Shown in pieces: positions 1 through 10,439 of a DNA stretch of 64,000 nt. Within the stretch, counting starts at the first letter, position 1, and each line of letters begins with the position of its first letter. The stretch spans positions 7,964,396-8,028,395 of the forward strand of contig NC_133777.1 of the NCBI RefSeq assembly GCF_003597395.2. The letters run 5' to 3'. Source of the DNA: Chelonoidis abingdonii (taxonomy: Eukaryota; Chordata; Testudines; Testudinidae). Made by a program: the position numbers and the translations under genes. The notes beneath the pieces were generated by a model. That model was not told the DNA's origin. It searched no databases and saw nothing but the letters and a program-made list of their open reading frames with translations.

Positions 1-689
1 AGACAAAGCCAGGGAGGACTTTCTGTTTCAATTACACCCTTAATAGCTACATCAAGGAGGATTAAAAATGTATTAGCGCCTCTAAGGAAAAGGCTTTCAG
101 CCAAAGTCAAAATTTATCACTTAAAGTTACCTTATTGGGACAAAGTTTTCTCGCTTTCCTTAGCAACAGCAGGCTATTTCCTTCCACCCCTCTGCCATCT
201 GTTGCTTCCCCACTTGCTGCATTATCCCAGGCCTGCTGAGTCAGCCAAGACAGTCATATTGCTAGCGCCTTTTTGATAGCCATGGACTTTAATAGGCACA
301 ATTTCCTCAAACCAACCCCTTCTAGAAGGATGGGAGAACATGCCCTTCCCTCAAAAATAAAAAGGGAGAAGAGAAGAGAAGATCTCCCAACCTTCTCCAG
401 GAAAGGAGAATGGTACCATTAAGGCTGCAGCTGGCTTGCTGTACTCGATTTAAAGGGCCAGCCCCGCCCTACCAGAAAGGCATGCTGGGAACAAAAGCTT
501 TTATAAGGAGGCAGCGCTGCAGTGGAGCTGAGCTAATAGGGACTATCAATAAGGAAGGGGTTGCTTCTGTGTTGACCATGCTCACTGCATTATAAAGGGG
601 TCTCGCTTTGCTGTAGCTGGTATTAGTCTGATACAAATACTACAAAGAAGGCTGGTTTTCTGTCTCTTGTAGTTGGCTCTTATGGTTAA
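1..689. other. No recognisable feature
   Basis: Mixed-composition sequence without a recognisable gene or repeat. A purine-rich GAGAAGAGAAGAG stretch lies near 365-380. Short open frames here have no domain-like content. Confidence 0.4.
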
Positions 690-775
690 TTGCTGTGGTA
701 GCAGCCCCCTAGGGGCCTCTCCTGAGATCAGAGCCCTATTGATGAGGTGCTGTACAAATGCCCACATGGTGTAGC
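690..775 (-). repeat. CORE-SINE/MIR-like fragment
   Basis: The stretch reading AGCAGCCCCCTAGGGGCC, then GAGATCAGAGCCC, then GGTGCTGTACAAA resembles the reverse complement of the part of MIR/CORE-type SINEs common in reptile genomes. The same words recur at 47190-47240 and 53960-54000 in this window. The fragment is old and truncated. Confidence 0.4.
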
Positions 776-1070
776 TCTTGAATAGCCTCTTGCTGAGGGA
801 TCTAGCTAACTTGTTGAGTTCACAAAGAGGGGGACATTCTGGTGTCCTGGTTTGTTTATAGGAAGGCTGCAGAGTTCAGTCTCAGGGTATTTTCACTCTA
901 CAGGGCCTTTGGGCAGCTTTTCAGTAACCGCTCTGAATCAGAGCATTCACACAGGCCAGAGATTTATCCTATTTGTGCAATTATCATTCTGCTGCTCTCC
1001 AATCGCTATCTAGCCTAGAGACTTCCAACACACTCCTCCATTGTAGCAGCTAGGTGCTAGTGAGCGGACA

Positions 1071-1385
1071 ATGCTGAATAACCAGATTTCAGCTCCCATG
1101 GATGAGTCTCACAATTCCATCATAGGACCTAATCACATCTGCCACGCCATCAGGGGCTCATTCACCTGCCCATCTACCAATGTGATAGATGCCATCATGT
1201 GCCAGCAATGCCCCTCTGCCATGTATATTGGCCAAACCGGACAGTCTCTGTGCAAAAGAATAAATGGACACAAATCTGACATCAGGAACCATAACATTCA
1301 AAAGCTAGTGGGAGAACACTTCAACCTCTCTGGCCATTCAGTAACAGATTTAAAGGTGGCAATTTTGCAACAGAAAAGCTTCTAA
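1071..1385 (+). pseudogene. PLE GIY-YIG endonuclease remnant
   Basis: A 104-codon open frame encodes the C-terminal endonuclease part of a Penelope-like polyprotein. Landmarks are cysteines at residues 44 and 47 ahead of YIGQT at 52-56, RINGH at 63-67, and GEHFN followed by GH at 81-89. The YIGQT and R..GH spacing fits the GIY-YIG family as it occurs in PLEs. A stop at 1383-1385 ends the frame early. Homologous sequence continues past it to about 1500, so this is a decayed copy, not a host gene. The apparent Met start is internal to the original protein. The same protein segment is recognisable in broken form on the reverse strand at about 9160-9400. Confidence 0.75.
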
Positions 1386-1689
1386 AACAGACTCCAATGA
1401 GAAACTGCTGAACTTGAATTGATATGCAAACTAGATACTACCAATTTAGGCTTAAATAGAGACTGGGAATGGCTGAGCCATTATACACATTGAATCTATT
1501 TCTCCCATGTCAAGTATCTTGTCAAACTCTCTTAAATGGGCTATCTTAATTATCCCTACAAAAGTTCTTTTTTTCTTCTGCTGACAACAGTTCATCTTAA
1601 TTAATTAGCCTCTTAGAGTTGGTTGGGCAACTCCCACCTTTTCATGGTCTCTGTATGTATATATATCTCCTCACTATATGTTCCATTCT

Positions 1690-1760
1690 ATGTGTCCAAT
1701 GACGTGGGCTGTAGCCCACGAAAGTTTATGCTCAAATGTGTTAGTCTCTAAGGTGCCACA
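1690..1760 (+). ncRNA. Degenerate hammerhead-like motif in PLE 3' end
   Basis: A perfect 6-bp stem (GTGGGC 1704-1709, GCCCAC 1714-1719) with a TGTA loop is followed by GAAA (1720-1723) and a possible 3-bp stem III leading to a TC site at 1732-1733. The expected core 5' of stem II, CTGANGA, is CCAATGA here (1696-1702), so this copy is probably inactive. Hammerhead motifs are known from PLEs. Assignment here is by pattern only. Confidence 0.4.
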
Positions 1761-1812
1761 AGTACTTCTGTTCTTTTTGCGGATACAGACTAACATGGCT
1801 GCTACTCTGAAA

Positions 1813-2515
1813 ATTCCACAGCATGTTTGCACTAGGCCTTATGATAAGTCATGATGGCCAGAACCCTCTGCCATCCCAAAGCCTGTGAGATTTAAACCAA
1901 TAATAGATGTGGTATTCTTATCATCTTTGAGCCTTTAGGGATCCTGTTTTCAAGCTTTTCTCTGCAGCCAGGTGGGCTAGAAACTTCTTCTTTTTCCCCC
2001 CTAAACGAAAGCTCAGGGTCTGATGCAATCACATGATTCCTGAAGTTGGAGCTTTAAGAAACACACCAAAAAACAAAAAGGTGAGAAGTGGCCACACCAG
2101 CAGTGTACAGTGAGCTTTAGTGGCCGGTTTCCTGGCTAAACTCTATTTTGCCCTACTTCTGAAAGACCCTCTGACAAGCCTGGAAAGGAGCATTTTATTT
2201 TGCTATGTGTTACAAGCCCTGACTCTGGCCTCTCCCAGAAGAGGCAGGTTCTGTTGTTCCTAATCTACAGATGGGCAAATTGTGGTGCAGTTAACAGTCC
2301 GTGACTGCTTACTAGGCTAAGACTTAAGGTGTGTTGATGCTAGACAGCATGGGCTGTGAGCCAGGGGGAACCACCAGGCTGAGGTGTGTCTAGCAGCTTC
2401 AATCAAGAGGCTTTTATAGTACCCACGATGGGGAAATTTGTGTTTCTCCTCTGCTGTGAGTGACCCTACGTAGGTGAAGCAAAGACAGCAGCAAGTGCAG
2501 TAAATGAGAACAATG
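1813..2515. other. No clear feature
   Basis: No gene or firmly identified repeat. The words CTACAGATGGGCAAATTG near 2268-2285 recall the MIR core on the reverse strand, and could be the other half of the fragment at 2520-2640 split by an insertion. This is uncertain. Confidence 0.3.
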
Positions 2516-2519
2516 ACAG

Positions 2520-2640
2520 GAGGCTTGACCAAGGTCACGGAAGCAGGGGAGTGTCAGAGGTGGGATTAGAATTCTATGGCTCCTGCTTCCCCTTAGCCCT
2601 GTGGTTCTCCAGCTAAGCCACAGCCCTCACTAGGAAGCTA
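2520..2640 (-). repeat. MIR-like SINE fragment
   Basis: GACCAAGGTCACGGAAGCAG, AGAGGTGGGATTAGAA and a CCCTGTGGTTCTCC end follow the order of a reverse-strand MIR (CCAAGGTCAC, then GGAATAGAACC-like text, then the tRNA-like head). Diverged and partial. Confidence 0.45.
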
Positions 2641-2989
2641 CTTTTAGGTGAGTCACCTGAAATACCTGGTGCTGAGGCCTGTTGAGCTGGGACCTCTTTG
2701 CCCTGATTCTGGGAGGGCCGGAGCTGTATTAGGAACTGCTCAGGACTAGGAGAGCTTGTCCCCTATGAAGGAGGATTGAGTACTCCGGCATGCCTGCCTG
2801 GTGGCTTTCCAGCTCCATGAATAGCTTGCACATGCTGTGTTAACCTTTCTTGAAATGCCACAGCCATTTCAAGCAGCGTTTGAACGAGCCATTTATTTCC
2901 AGACCCTGGTAACTACAGTGGCCAGATTGTCTGTGCGCACAACCCACTCCGGTTTGGGTTTGATTAATGGCTACCATAGCGAGGTGGTT

Positions 2990-3660
2990 ACCCACTCCTG
3001 CCCTGAGGGGTTTAAAAAGTGGCTTGGGAGGGCTTGAAGGCTGCAACTCTAAAAGCTGGCCTGATTGGGGAAGTGGCCACAGCTGGGCCACACCCTAATC
3101 AGGCCACAGCTGGCCTGTATAAAAAGGCCAGGGAAGCCAGGAGCAAAGAGTTTCCCTCTGCAGGCAGAGGGAGATGGGCTTGGCTGCAGGGAGTGAGACA
3201 CAGGGTACCTGAGGGGAGCAGTGCTGGGGAAAGGCAGAGGAACTGGGGAGCTCCTGCCTGGATAGCCCCAGGCTGTGGTCTAGCACAAGGCCAGCAGGTA
3301 CTGGGGGTTGCAGGGGGCAGCCCAGGGGTAGGCCAAGGCAGCAGGTCCAAACCCTTTTGCCTATGATGAGTGGCTGATACTGCAGCCTGCCCCAGTGAAC
3401 AGGGGCTAGATGGAGACTGGGCAGTAGCCAAAACTGAGGCAAAGTGGGGATATTGGGTTGGGGGTTCCCCAGGGAGGGGAGACCCAGATTGGTGGGGTAC
3501 TGCTAGGGGGCAGCACCCAGTTAAAAGGACACCAGGGTCCAGGGAGGGACACAAGGGGCCAAGAGGACAGGCAGATCACGGGCCTGCAGAGGGGGCTCCT
3601 AGCTGGAATGAGCTAATTCCCAGAAGTGACCAGCAGGAGGCGCTGCAGGGGTGAGTCTGC
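2990..3660 (+). repeat. LTR-like repeat with TATA box
   Basis: I recognise the overall text as an interspersed turtle-type repeat resembling a retroviral or gypsy-type LTR plus leader. This assignment is from memory of the family and is not proved by flanking duplications. Visible in the sequence: GGCCACAGCTGG occurs twice just upstream (3075 and 3102) of a strong TATAAAAA (3118-3125). About 500 bp of purine-rich, G-rich text then ends near a CAGCAGGAGGCGCTGCAGGGGTGAGT junction at 3630-3655 that looks like a splice donor. No TG...CA termini or partner LTR were found. Open frames on either strand have low-complexity composition and are not credible genes. Confidence 0.4.
3118..3125 (+). promoter_or_regulatory. 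TATA box of LTR-like repeat
   Basis: TATAAAAA, preceded by two copies of GGCCACAGCTGG containing the palindromic E-box core CAGCTG. It would direct a transcript to the right into the G-rich leader. Inferred from sequence only. Confidence 0.4.
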
Positions 3661-3904
3661 ATGTCTACAGCTACAAACTGCTGAGAACTGTCAGTGAGGG
3701 GCAGACCCAAAGGATCTTAGCCTATGGAAACCCGATGTTGGTGCGGCTAAGGGCAGATGGGGAGCATCCCACCCACTCCCTTGCTGCCTCTGATTATCTC
3801 CTCTGGATAGCATGATGAGGTCAGAGATTTCCCAATGGCACCCCTATAATCACTGAATGGGGCTAGTGTTAGCAGGCTGCCTGCAGGTAGCTCTGCTAGG
3901 GGAA

Positions 3905-4135
3905 GGAGTATGACCTAATGGATGATGATGTAGCCGGGGCCTCAGGATACCTGGCTTTTGTTCCTGGCTCTGCTACTAGCCTGCTGAGTAACATCAGACT
4001 AGTCACGTCACCATTCTGTGCCTCTCTCCCCATCTGTAAAATGGGGATAATGCTACTGCCTTCCTTAGAAAAGCACGCTGAGATCTACCGATGGGAAATG
4101 CTATCTCAGAGCTAGGTGTTACCATTATCCCAGTG
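3905..4135 (+). repeat. MIR SINE
   Basis: Plus-strand MIR. It has CTCAGGATACCTGG, GTTCCTGGCTCTGCTACTAG, then CCCATCTGTAAAATGGGGAT and a tail with AAGCACGCTGAGATCTACCG. The order and wording match the well-known MIR core, with a decayed tRNA-derived head. MIRs are pan-amniote tRNA-derived SINEs mobilised by L2. Confidence 0.75.
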
Positions 4136-5337
4136 CTTGTTATGTCACAGCTGACATGTTCCATTCGGTGCTGCTTCTGGAGGCTGTGGCAGGAGTTCAG
4201 TTGCTTTACAGGTGCCCTGACTATGTCACAGGACTGCACCCTATCAGTAACTGCTTCATGAGCGTGCCCCCTCCCTCTCTGATCCCAGACCCTCTCTAAG
4301 TGGTTGTTGCCCAGTTGATCTCGCTCTTGGCCCCGCCATCAGCAGAACTGGGCTCTGAAGTGACCTCACGGCGCTGGCCTGCACGTGCCTTTCCCAGCCA
4401 GGCATCCAGCTCTAACTGCAAAATTGTTTTAGCCAACTGCTCCAGCAGGAGCCCTGCACTGCACTATGACTCCCACAGCAGGTGCCCGATCGCAGCATGA
4501 CACAGGCTGTTAGGTGCACTCACCAAGCAATGTGGCTATTGCTGTATCTGAACATGGAAGCCGTTGCTACATGGGGCACTTCTGTAGATTCTCAGATAGA
4601 TCAGCAGGTGCACCAGGTCAGCAGCCAAACTCTTTACTTCTGTAGAGTCATCATTTTCCAGCTGGACTCGTTACACGATCCAAGGCCAGGCACAACACTG
4701 AAACAGGCAACAGATCTTAGTGCCTCTGCAAAGAAGATGTAGCAAATTATGCAGAGCTACCCGCTGTGCATTGACACTAACAATTCACCAACATGGGGGA
4801 GGGGTTCACGCTGGTGAAAATGCTTGTGCACACAAGGCTCAGACAGTTTTATCACCTAGTTATCCAACGGCATTTCATCTACAGAACATGCCGCTTCCGC
4901 AGCTTCTGTAATTCGTGGCTGGGCCCTCAGGAATAGGACCTGCGTGCTGCGTCAGAAGCTATTGAAAGGGAGCAATCGCTGCTCTAATGAAGCTCTAGTG
5001 ACTCAAAGCTCCAACTTTACGGCTTAGAATATAAAACTGGCTTTACGCTGGCAATTGTGCAATCCCTGCCTTGAGGCAAGGGCCTGGTGTTTAGCTCCCT
5101 ATTGGTCTAATATTCTGCCTGCTTTGTGTACGTGGCGGGGAGGAGGGAAAATCTTCATAGACACAGGTTGGAGATGGAAAAGGCCTAGGGGATTATGGGG
5201 TTTAGCCTAGCTTCTGGCTGTGTGGGATGGATCCCTGCAGAGTAGCCTTGCATGCTTTATTCAGGCTGGTTCTACCTGCCAGCGCTGGTGGTTCTTTCCT
5301 GACAGAGATTCAGCCCATTTGCTTTTCCATTCTGGGC
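4136..5337. other. No recognisable feature
   Basis: About 1.2 kb of unremarkable sequence. Open frames are short and of arbitrary composition. Confidence 0.4.
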
Positions 5338-5460
5338 TAGGGTGACCAGACAGCGAGTGTGAAAAATCAGGATGGGGGTGGAGGGTAATAGGAGCCTATA
5401 TAAGAAAAAGACCCCAAAATCGTGACTGTCCCTATAAAATTGAGACATCTGGTCACCCTG
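5338..5460 (+). mobile_element. hAT-like MITE, copy 1
   Basis: A 123-bp non-autonomous DNA transposon. The ends are TAGGGTGACCAGA and TCTGGTCACCCTG, forming terminal inverted repeats. The insertion is flanked by an identical 8-bp duplication TTCTGGGC (5330-5337 and 5461-5468). The internal text includes AATAGGAGCCTATATAAG. TIR form and 8-bp duplication fit the hAT superfamily. Further copies are at 25336, 34985 and 57523. Confidence 0.85.
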
Positions 5461-5834
5461 TTCTGGGCTGAGGAGACCAAGCCTTACCCTGGTACGGTAT
5501 AAAGTACAATTGACAAGCTCCTTGGCAATATGCTGTGCCTCCTGCCTTGTAGGGCATGTAATTGCTGTGTAAACACCCGGCAGCTGCTGTGTAAATCCAG
5601 CAGCTCCTCTCTCTCAGGCACTGGATCGATAGTGGGCTGGCACTGTGACAGCTACAGCAAAGGGGAAACAGCCGGGATGCAGCGCAGCGCTAGGTAGCAC
5701 CATCCACCTGTCTGGAGCAGTCTGTTCTCTGGGTGCTGAAGGAATAAAGAGAAGGGGGAAGCCGTGTGTCCCTATGGGACCTGGTAGCCTGGAGAGCGGT
5801 GACAGGCATGGAAAGGAGGGTGATGCGTGACAGC

Positions 5835-5835
<1 letters not shown>

Positions 5836-5865
<30 letters not shown>
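5836..5865 (+). repeat. (TG)n/(CG)n microsatellite
   Basis: A run of TG dinucleotides passing into CGCGCG at its right end, an alternating purine-pyrimidine tract. Confidence 0.95.
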
Positions 5866-7340
5866 ACCCCTGCGTCTGGAGGGGGCAGGAGAAGTGGGCT
5901 CAAAGGGGCACAGCAGGCAATGCTGATTCAGGCAGGGAAGAAAAGAAGTGGGTAGCCTGAGATTCATTAGCAAAACTCCTCTGAAAGGACACTCCCCTTC
6001 CGCTCAGCTGGAGGCACCTGCAAAATCTGAGCCTCCTCATTGCCAGTGGGGGGCAGTATGGTCCTGGGTTACAAGCGCAGTCCTGCACCCACTGACGTGA
6101 ATAGCCAAACTTGGCTCCGGCTGCATGAGAACCTACTGAGAACTGGACGTGGACTGAAGCCACCGGGCGAAGGATCAGGCTCAGCACTTGCAGGAGGCAC
6201 GAAGGGGGACGAACGCTCATCTCCGCTGACTCCTCCTCAGGAGCGTGGGGAGGGTCACCTCGGAGGACGGTGTGGCTGCGAGGCTGAGCCTGCCCAACAC
6301 AACTACAGATGCCTGGCCATCCTTAGGCTGCCGGATGGTACTGAGGAAAGCCCACTGGGGTTTACAAGCCAGCAGGACATGGGGGCAGAGGCAGGTCTGT
6401 GTCAAGTGGGGGAGGAGAAGGGAGCCAGAACCCAGCAGTGTTGTTTCAAGGAACACCATTTACAGCCTCCCCGTGGCTGACGCTTGAGCAATCAGCTCAA
6501 TCAGTGCCCTTGCTGAACCTGCTGGGTGTGTGTTGCGTGGGAATCAAGGTCCAGCATCTAGGAACAAGACATTCAGTCTCTCCAAAGATGGGACTAGTGG
6601 GAGCCTTGGCCTGTTTGGACCTGAAGTTTGTCCTGCTCCCTTCCTCCATCCATGGGGGCTGCCAGGACACGGCAGATGTTCTGCCTTATGTCTTGGGAGA
6701 AGTCTGAAGCAAGATAGAGCCACGCAAGGCATAATCCTGTGCAGTGCTGAGCCCCTCCTGCCTAGTGCTGCAGAGCCTCGACTCCTGTGGAAGTCGAGGG
6801 GAGCTGAGGGGGCCCGGGCCTTTGCAGGACCTGGCCCTGCTCTCACAAAGAAGTGGCACCATTTACTTCTGCACCCAGCAACCCCGAATTCTGTGCTGCC
6901 TCCCACCTGGGCTGTTCTAGAGCCAGCGATTGGCCGGGGAAGTGGCAGCCAGTCGGGTGGCTGTGGATGCGATGATGGCTGCTGCTTGCTGTGCCGTTAT
7001 TGAGTGATGCAGCCCAAGTGTCATTCCAGGCCACTCGCAGACCAGCCTGGGTCCTCGGGGAAGGAGCCGGGTGGGGATAATGGCCGGAGGGCTGCATGGG
7101 TCAGCAACAAGGATTGTCTGGCAGCAGGCTGACGCCAAGCACACTGGGCGTCATGCAGCAGACAGCTGGTGCCAGTTCTGCTATAAGCCCCTGGGATGGA
7201 TAGGGGAATGAGAGCGGCCCTCTATGTCCCTCTAGGAGTCTGGGCCAGGAAGATTCCCCACCCGTGATTCCCCTGCTCACGCAAGCAGCAGAAACTCATT
7301 GTGCAAAATACCAGCCATGCGGACTTTCCATGGACCCCAA
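5866..7340. other. No recognisable feature
   Basis: Moderately GC-rich. Open frames of up to about 157 codons occur on both strands, but the translated text has no domain signature, and overlapping frames of similar length on the opposite strand suggest chance. Not called as genes. Confidence 0.4.
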
Positions 7341-7450
7341 GTGCCATTTCCCCGGATGAGAGCTCGCTCCCGGCGCCATTTCCCCGGACGAGAGCCCAGT
7401 CCCCCCACCTGGCGCCATTTCCCCAGATGAGAGCCTGCTCCCTGCACCCG
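7341..7450. repeat. Minisatellite, three units
   Basis: Three imperfect tandem units, each with GCCATTTCCCC (G or A)GA (T or C)GAGAGC, starting at about 7341, 7373 and 7411. Unit length is 31-39 bp. Confidence 0.8.
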
Positions 7451-8085
7451 GCTGGATCCAGGGGCCTCTGCTGCTCTGGGACGGAGTTGGGAGGAGCCCT
7501 GAGTTAATGACTGCGTTGGTGTTAACTGGTCTTCTCTGCTGAAAGTGCCCCCCTGGCCTCTTATCAGGACAGCTAGCCATCCTTCATGCGCCTAAAGTGG
7601 GCCAGCATGAACGGGACCCACATTGATCAGGCTGGCAAGGCCGGCCGGCAATGCTGAGTCAGGCACTTTGCTGCTGCTGTTAGCTTTTTACTGCAGCTGA
7701 TTGTTTTCAGGCTATCTCCAGACCCTTCTGTGCCAGGCTCTAGCTGCGGCTGTCTCAGGGGCATTCGCGTCTCTATCTAGTGCCTGGCTGCCACGACCCC
7801 GGGCTACGAGCTATTTATAAGCAGCGAGGGGCGGGAGCCAAACAGCTCAGAACTGGGCCTGTTTCTGGTTCTGCTCTCAACCTGCTTTTCCCGTGCGGGC
7901 CCATCACTAACAGCAGAGGGCTGCTCCTGTACGACATGCACCCGCAAAACTCCTTACAGCTCTCCGGCCTGCTGAGATCGAGGGGCTGACGGTCCTGTTA
8001 GACACACAATCGAGGCCAGGGGAAGATGAGAAGATTAGCACTGGCTGGCTCCACAGTGCGTGCATTATAGGGAGGGAGTCAGACC
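7451..8085. other. No recognisable feature
   Basis: Unique-looking sequence without a credible gene. Confidence 0.4.
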
Positions 8086-8089
8086 TACA

Positions 8090-8420
8090 CCTGCACCCTG
8101 TTTGGCCAGCACTGGGTTGCCCCGACTTTGCTGATCCTCCTCCATCTCAACCCACAGCCCTGTACAGTTACAGACCACCATGGTCCTGACAGGGGCCCTC
8201 TGTCTCCTGCTGCAGCTGCACTTCCCCCCATTAGAGTGCTGGGGTCGGGCTGAGAGGGGCATTCACTCTCCACAACCCACTCACTCCTTGGCCTTCCTGC
8301 TGAGTCTGCCAAGAAGGACGCCCGTAGTGGAGCTGGTGTCTAGTTGATGGGCCTGATTCTCCCCTGCTTTGCACCTGAGAGAGGAGGAAAAGTTGCACAG
8401 AGCGCAATCCTATATGCATC
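8090..8420 (+). repeat. Unclassified dispersed repeat, copy 1
   Basis: Shares the ordered words GGCTGAGAGGGGCATTCACTCT and CCTGATTCTCCCCTGCTTTG (each cut to short motifs here) with 10440-10800 in the same orientation. The pair flanks the PLE at 8733-10110. Family unknown. Confidence 0.45.
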
Positions 8421-8732
8421 GACTGTAGCTACAGTTGCAGGGATTTCTCTGCAGCAGTCACTCACCGGACAGATGTTCTGCCAGGCCTGGGAGGCTGCGA
8501 CACCCACTGGACCCTTTAGAATCCGGAGCCTAGTTTGCAAGGATTTTGCCAAGTGCCTACGGCAGCGGGTGGAGGTGCAGCCCGGGGAGATGAGATTCGT
8601 TTATCAGCGCTGTAATTAATGTAAAGAATTCTGTGTTGCCAGTGGCTTCTCTTGCCTCTAAAAATAAAGCAACGAAAGGAAATGAGTGAACTGAGAAAAG
8701 CAGGGACCTGAAATAACACTGGGGCAGACACA
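8421..8732. other. No recognisable feature
   Basis: Nothing beyond an AAATAAAG near 8662 that could serve as a weak poly(A) signal by chance. Confidence 0.35.
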
Positions 8733-8769
8733 GCAGAGAATCTTGTGGCACCTTATAGACTAACAGACG

Positions 8770-8835
8770 TTTTGGATCATGAGCTTTCGTGGGTGAATAC
8801 CCACTTCGTCAGATGAATGTAGTGGAAATTTCCAG
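8770..8835 (-). ncRNA. Hammerhead-like motif in PLE 3' end
   Basis: On the reverse strand the order is CTGACGA, GTGGGT, ATTC loop, ACCCAC, GAAA. CUGANGA with any base at position 7 and GAAA are the hammerhead core, and the 6-bp stem II is perfect. Stem III is weak (AGC against GAT, one mismatch), and no convincing stem I is visible next to the core. Possibly a decayed ribozyme. Confidence 0.4.
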
Positions 8836-9443
8836 GGGCAGGTATATATATGCTAGCAAGCAAGCTAGAGATAACGAGGTTAGTTCAATCAGGGAGGGGC
8901 ATGAGCCCTCATCTAGCAGTTGAGTGTGAAAACCAAGGAGAAAACTGTTCTGTATTGGCAAGCCATTCACAGTCTTTGTTCAACCCTGAGCTGATGGTTC
9001 AAATTTGCAGATGAATTGAAGCTCACAGTCCTTATTGATGAGTCTGGTCTGAAGTTTTTTTTGCTGCAGGATGGCCCTTAAGGTCTGCTATAGTGTGCGC
9101 CAGGGAGGTTGAATGCTCTCCTACAGTTGTATATTGCCATTCCTAATATCTATTTGTGTCCATTTATCCTTTTCCGTAGAGACTGTCAGTTTGGCCGATT
9201 GCATAGCAGAGCACTTGCTGGCATTTGATGTGTGATATTACATTTGTGACGTGCAGTGAATGAACCGGTGATGTGTGCTGATCGGTTAGGTCCTGTGATG
9301 GTGTCGCCGGTGTAGATATGTGGGCAGAGTTGGCATCGGGGTTTGTTGCATGATTGGTTCCTGAGTTAGAGCTACTATGGTGCAGTGTGCAGTTGCTGGT
9401 GAGTACGTTTCAGGTTGTCTGTGGGCAAGGATTGGCCTGCCAC

Positions 9444-10091
9444 TCAAGGGCCTGCGAAAGTGTGGGATCTTTTCCAGGATGGGTTGTAGACCCCTGATGA
9501 TGCTGTTGGAGGGTTTAGCAGGGACTGTATGTGATGGCCAGTGGAGTCCTGTTGGTTTCTTTCTTGGGTTTGTCTTGCAGTAGGAGGTTCTGGGTACACG
9601 TCTGGCTCTTTGATCTGTTCCTTATTCCTCGTGCGGTATTTGTAGTTAGAATGCTTGTGAGTTTGTGTATTGGGTCTCTTCTGAGGGGTAGAGCAGATGC
9701 AGTTGTACCTCAGTGCTTGGCTGTAGACAATGGATCGTGTGATGTGCCGGGATGGAAGTTGGAGGCTGAAGGTAGGCATAGCGTCGGTAGTTTTCGATAT
9801 AGGTGGTGTTAATGTGACTATCATTATTTGCACCGTGGTGTCTAGAAAGTGGACCTCCCGTGTAGATTGTCCAGGCTGGGTTGATGGTGGGGTGGAAGCT
9901 GTTGAAATCGTGGTGGATTTTTCCAGAGTCTCCTTCCATGGTCCAGTGATGAAGATGTCATCAATGTAGCGTAGAGGAAGGGGCATGAGTGGACGAGAGC
10001 TGAGGAAGCGTTGTTCCAGGTCAGCCATAAAAATATTGGCATATTGTGGGGCCATGCGGGTGCCCATAGGGGCAGACGCAACTTGCAAGCC
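9444..10091 (-). pseudogene. PLE reverse transcriptase remnant
   Basis: The reverse-strand frame shows PLE-type RT motifs in order: PMGTRMAPQYANIFM (about 10070-10025), the catalytic YIDDIF (9968-9951), VHFLDTT, and SRHITRSIVYSQALR. The aspartate pair of the palm active site is intact. Between the FLDTT and YSQALR blocks the frame slips. A parallel reverse-strand frame at 9646-9939 carries the NTTYIENYRRYAYLQP part, so the copy is frameshifted and dead. The open frame extends upstream to 10211, but the residues before about 10091 look unrelated to RT. In life the protein would be the RT of the retroelement, with the GIY-YIG nuclease at its C terminus. Confidence 0.8.
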
Positions 10092-10439
10092 AAGAAAAGG
10101 GTGCAGTTGGGTGCTGGGGCCTGGGTGGCACAGAGGGCACCAGTGTGTGTGTGTGTGGGGGTGAGGGGCGAGGAGAAGGCACCAATGAAAGGGACTGACG
10201 GGTTGTGGCACTGTTATAGATCCCTCACCTGAATATTGCTAATTATGATCATTTTCGAGAGGCCGTATCAGCCAAATATAGCTTGATTTTCCCCCCCATG
10301 AATGTAAGTGCTTGTGAAATTGAGGGATTGACATCAGCAGTTAGAGCTGAACCTGGGGTGAGTGCAGGTTTGCCTCCTCCAGCATGACCTCAGTCTCAGC
10401 TCGCACGTCCAAGCTATTCTAGGCTGGGGTCTGCCGATG

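Larger units (their letters stand above)
1060..1812 (+). mobile_element. Penelope-like element, 3' half
   Basis: This is a 5'-truncated Penelope-like retroelement. It contains the end of the ORF with a GIY-YIG endonuclease domain (1071 to about 1500 with decay), then a 3' untranslated region ending in a segment shared with 8733-8850 (reverse strand), 12562-12685 and 58024-58318. That terminal segment has a hairpin GUGGGC/GCCCAC followed by GAAA at 1704-1723, then GTTAGTCTCTAAGGTGCCAC. The last part (about 1775-1810) ends in AGACTAACATGGCTGCTACT. The upstream reverse-transcriptase half is missing. PLEs encode an RT fused to a GIY-YIG nuclease and retrotranspose by target priming. Confidence 0.75.
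8733..10110 (-). mobile_element. Penelope-like element, truncated
   Basis: Reverse-strand PLE of about 1.4 kb. Its 5' end is cut just upstream of the RT palm (near 10090-10110). It then carries RT motifs, a frameshifted connector, a GIY-YIG remnant (about 9160-9400), a 3' region with the hammerhead-like core (8770-8830), and a terminus shared with the other PLE copies (GTTAGTCTATAAGGTGCCAC on the reverse strand). A (TG)n run at 10143-10157 lies just beyond the truncated end. Full-length PLEs are roughly 3 kb, so about half is missing. Confidence 0.8.

Noticed and set aside
3095..3554. Overlapping reverse-strand frames of 115-151 codons
   Set aside because: They are antisense to an LTR-like repeat and their composition (Pro/Ser/Leu-rich) follows from the G-rich plus strand.
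6530..7003. A 157-codon plus-strand frame
   Set aside because: No domain, no codon or splice support, and a comparable frame on the opposite strand over the same bases.
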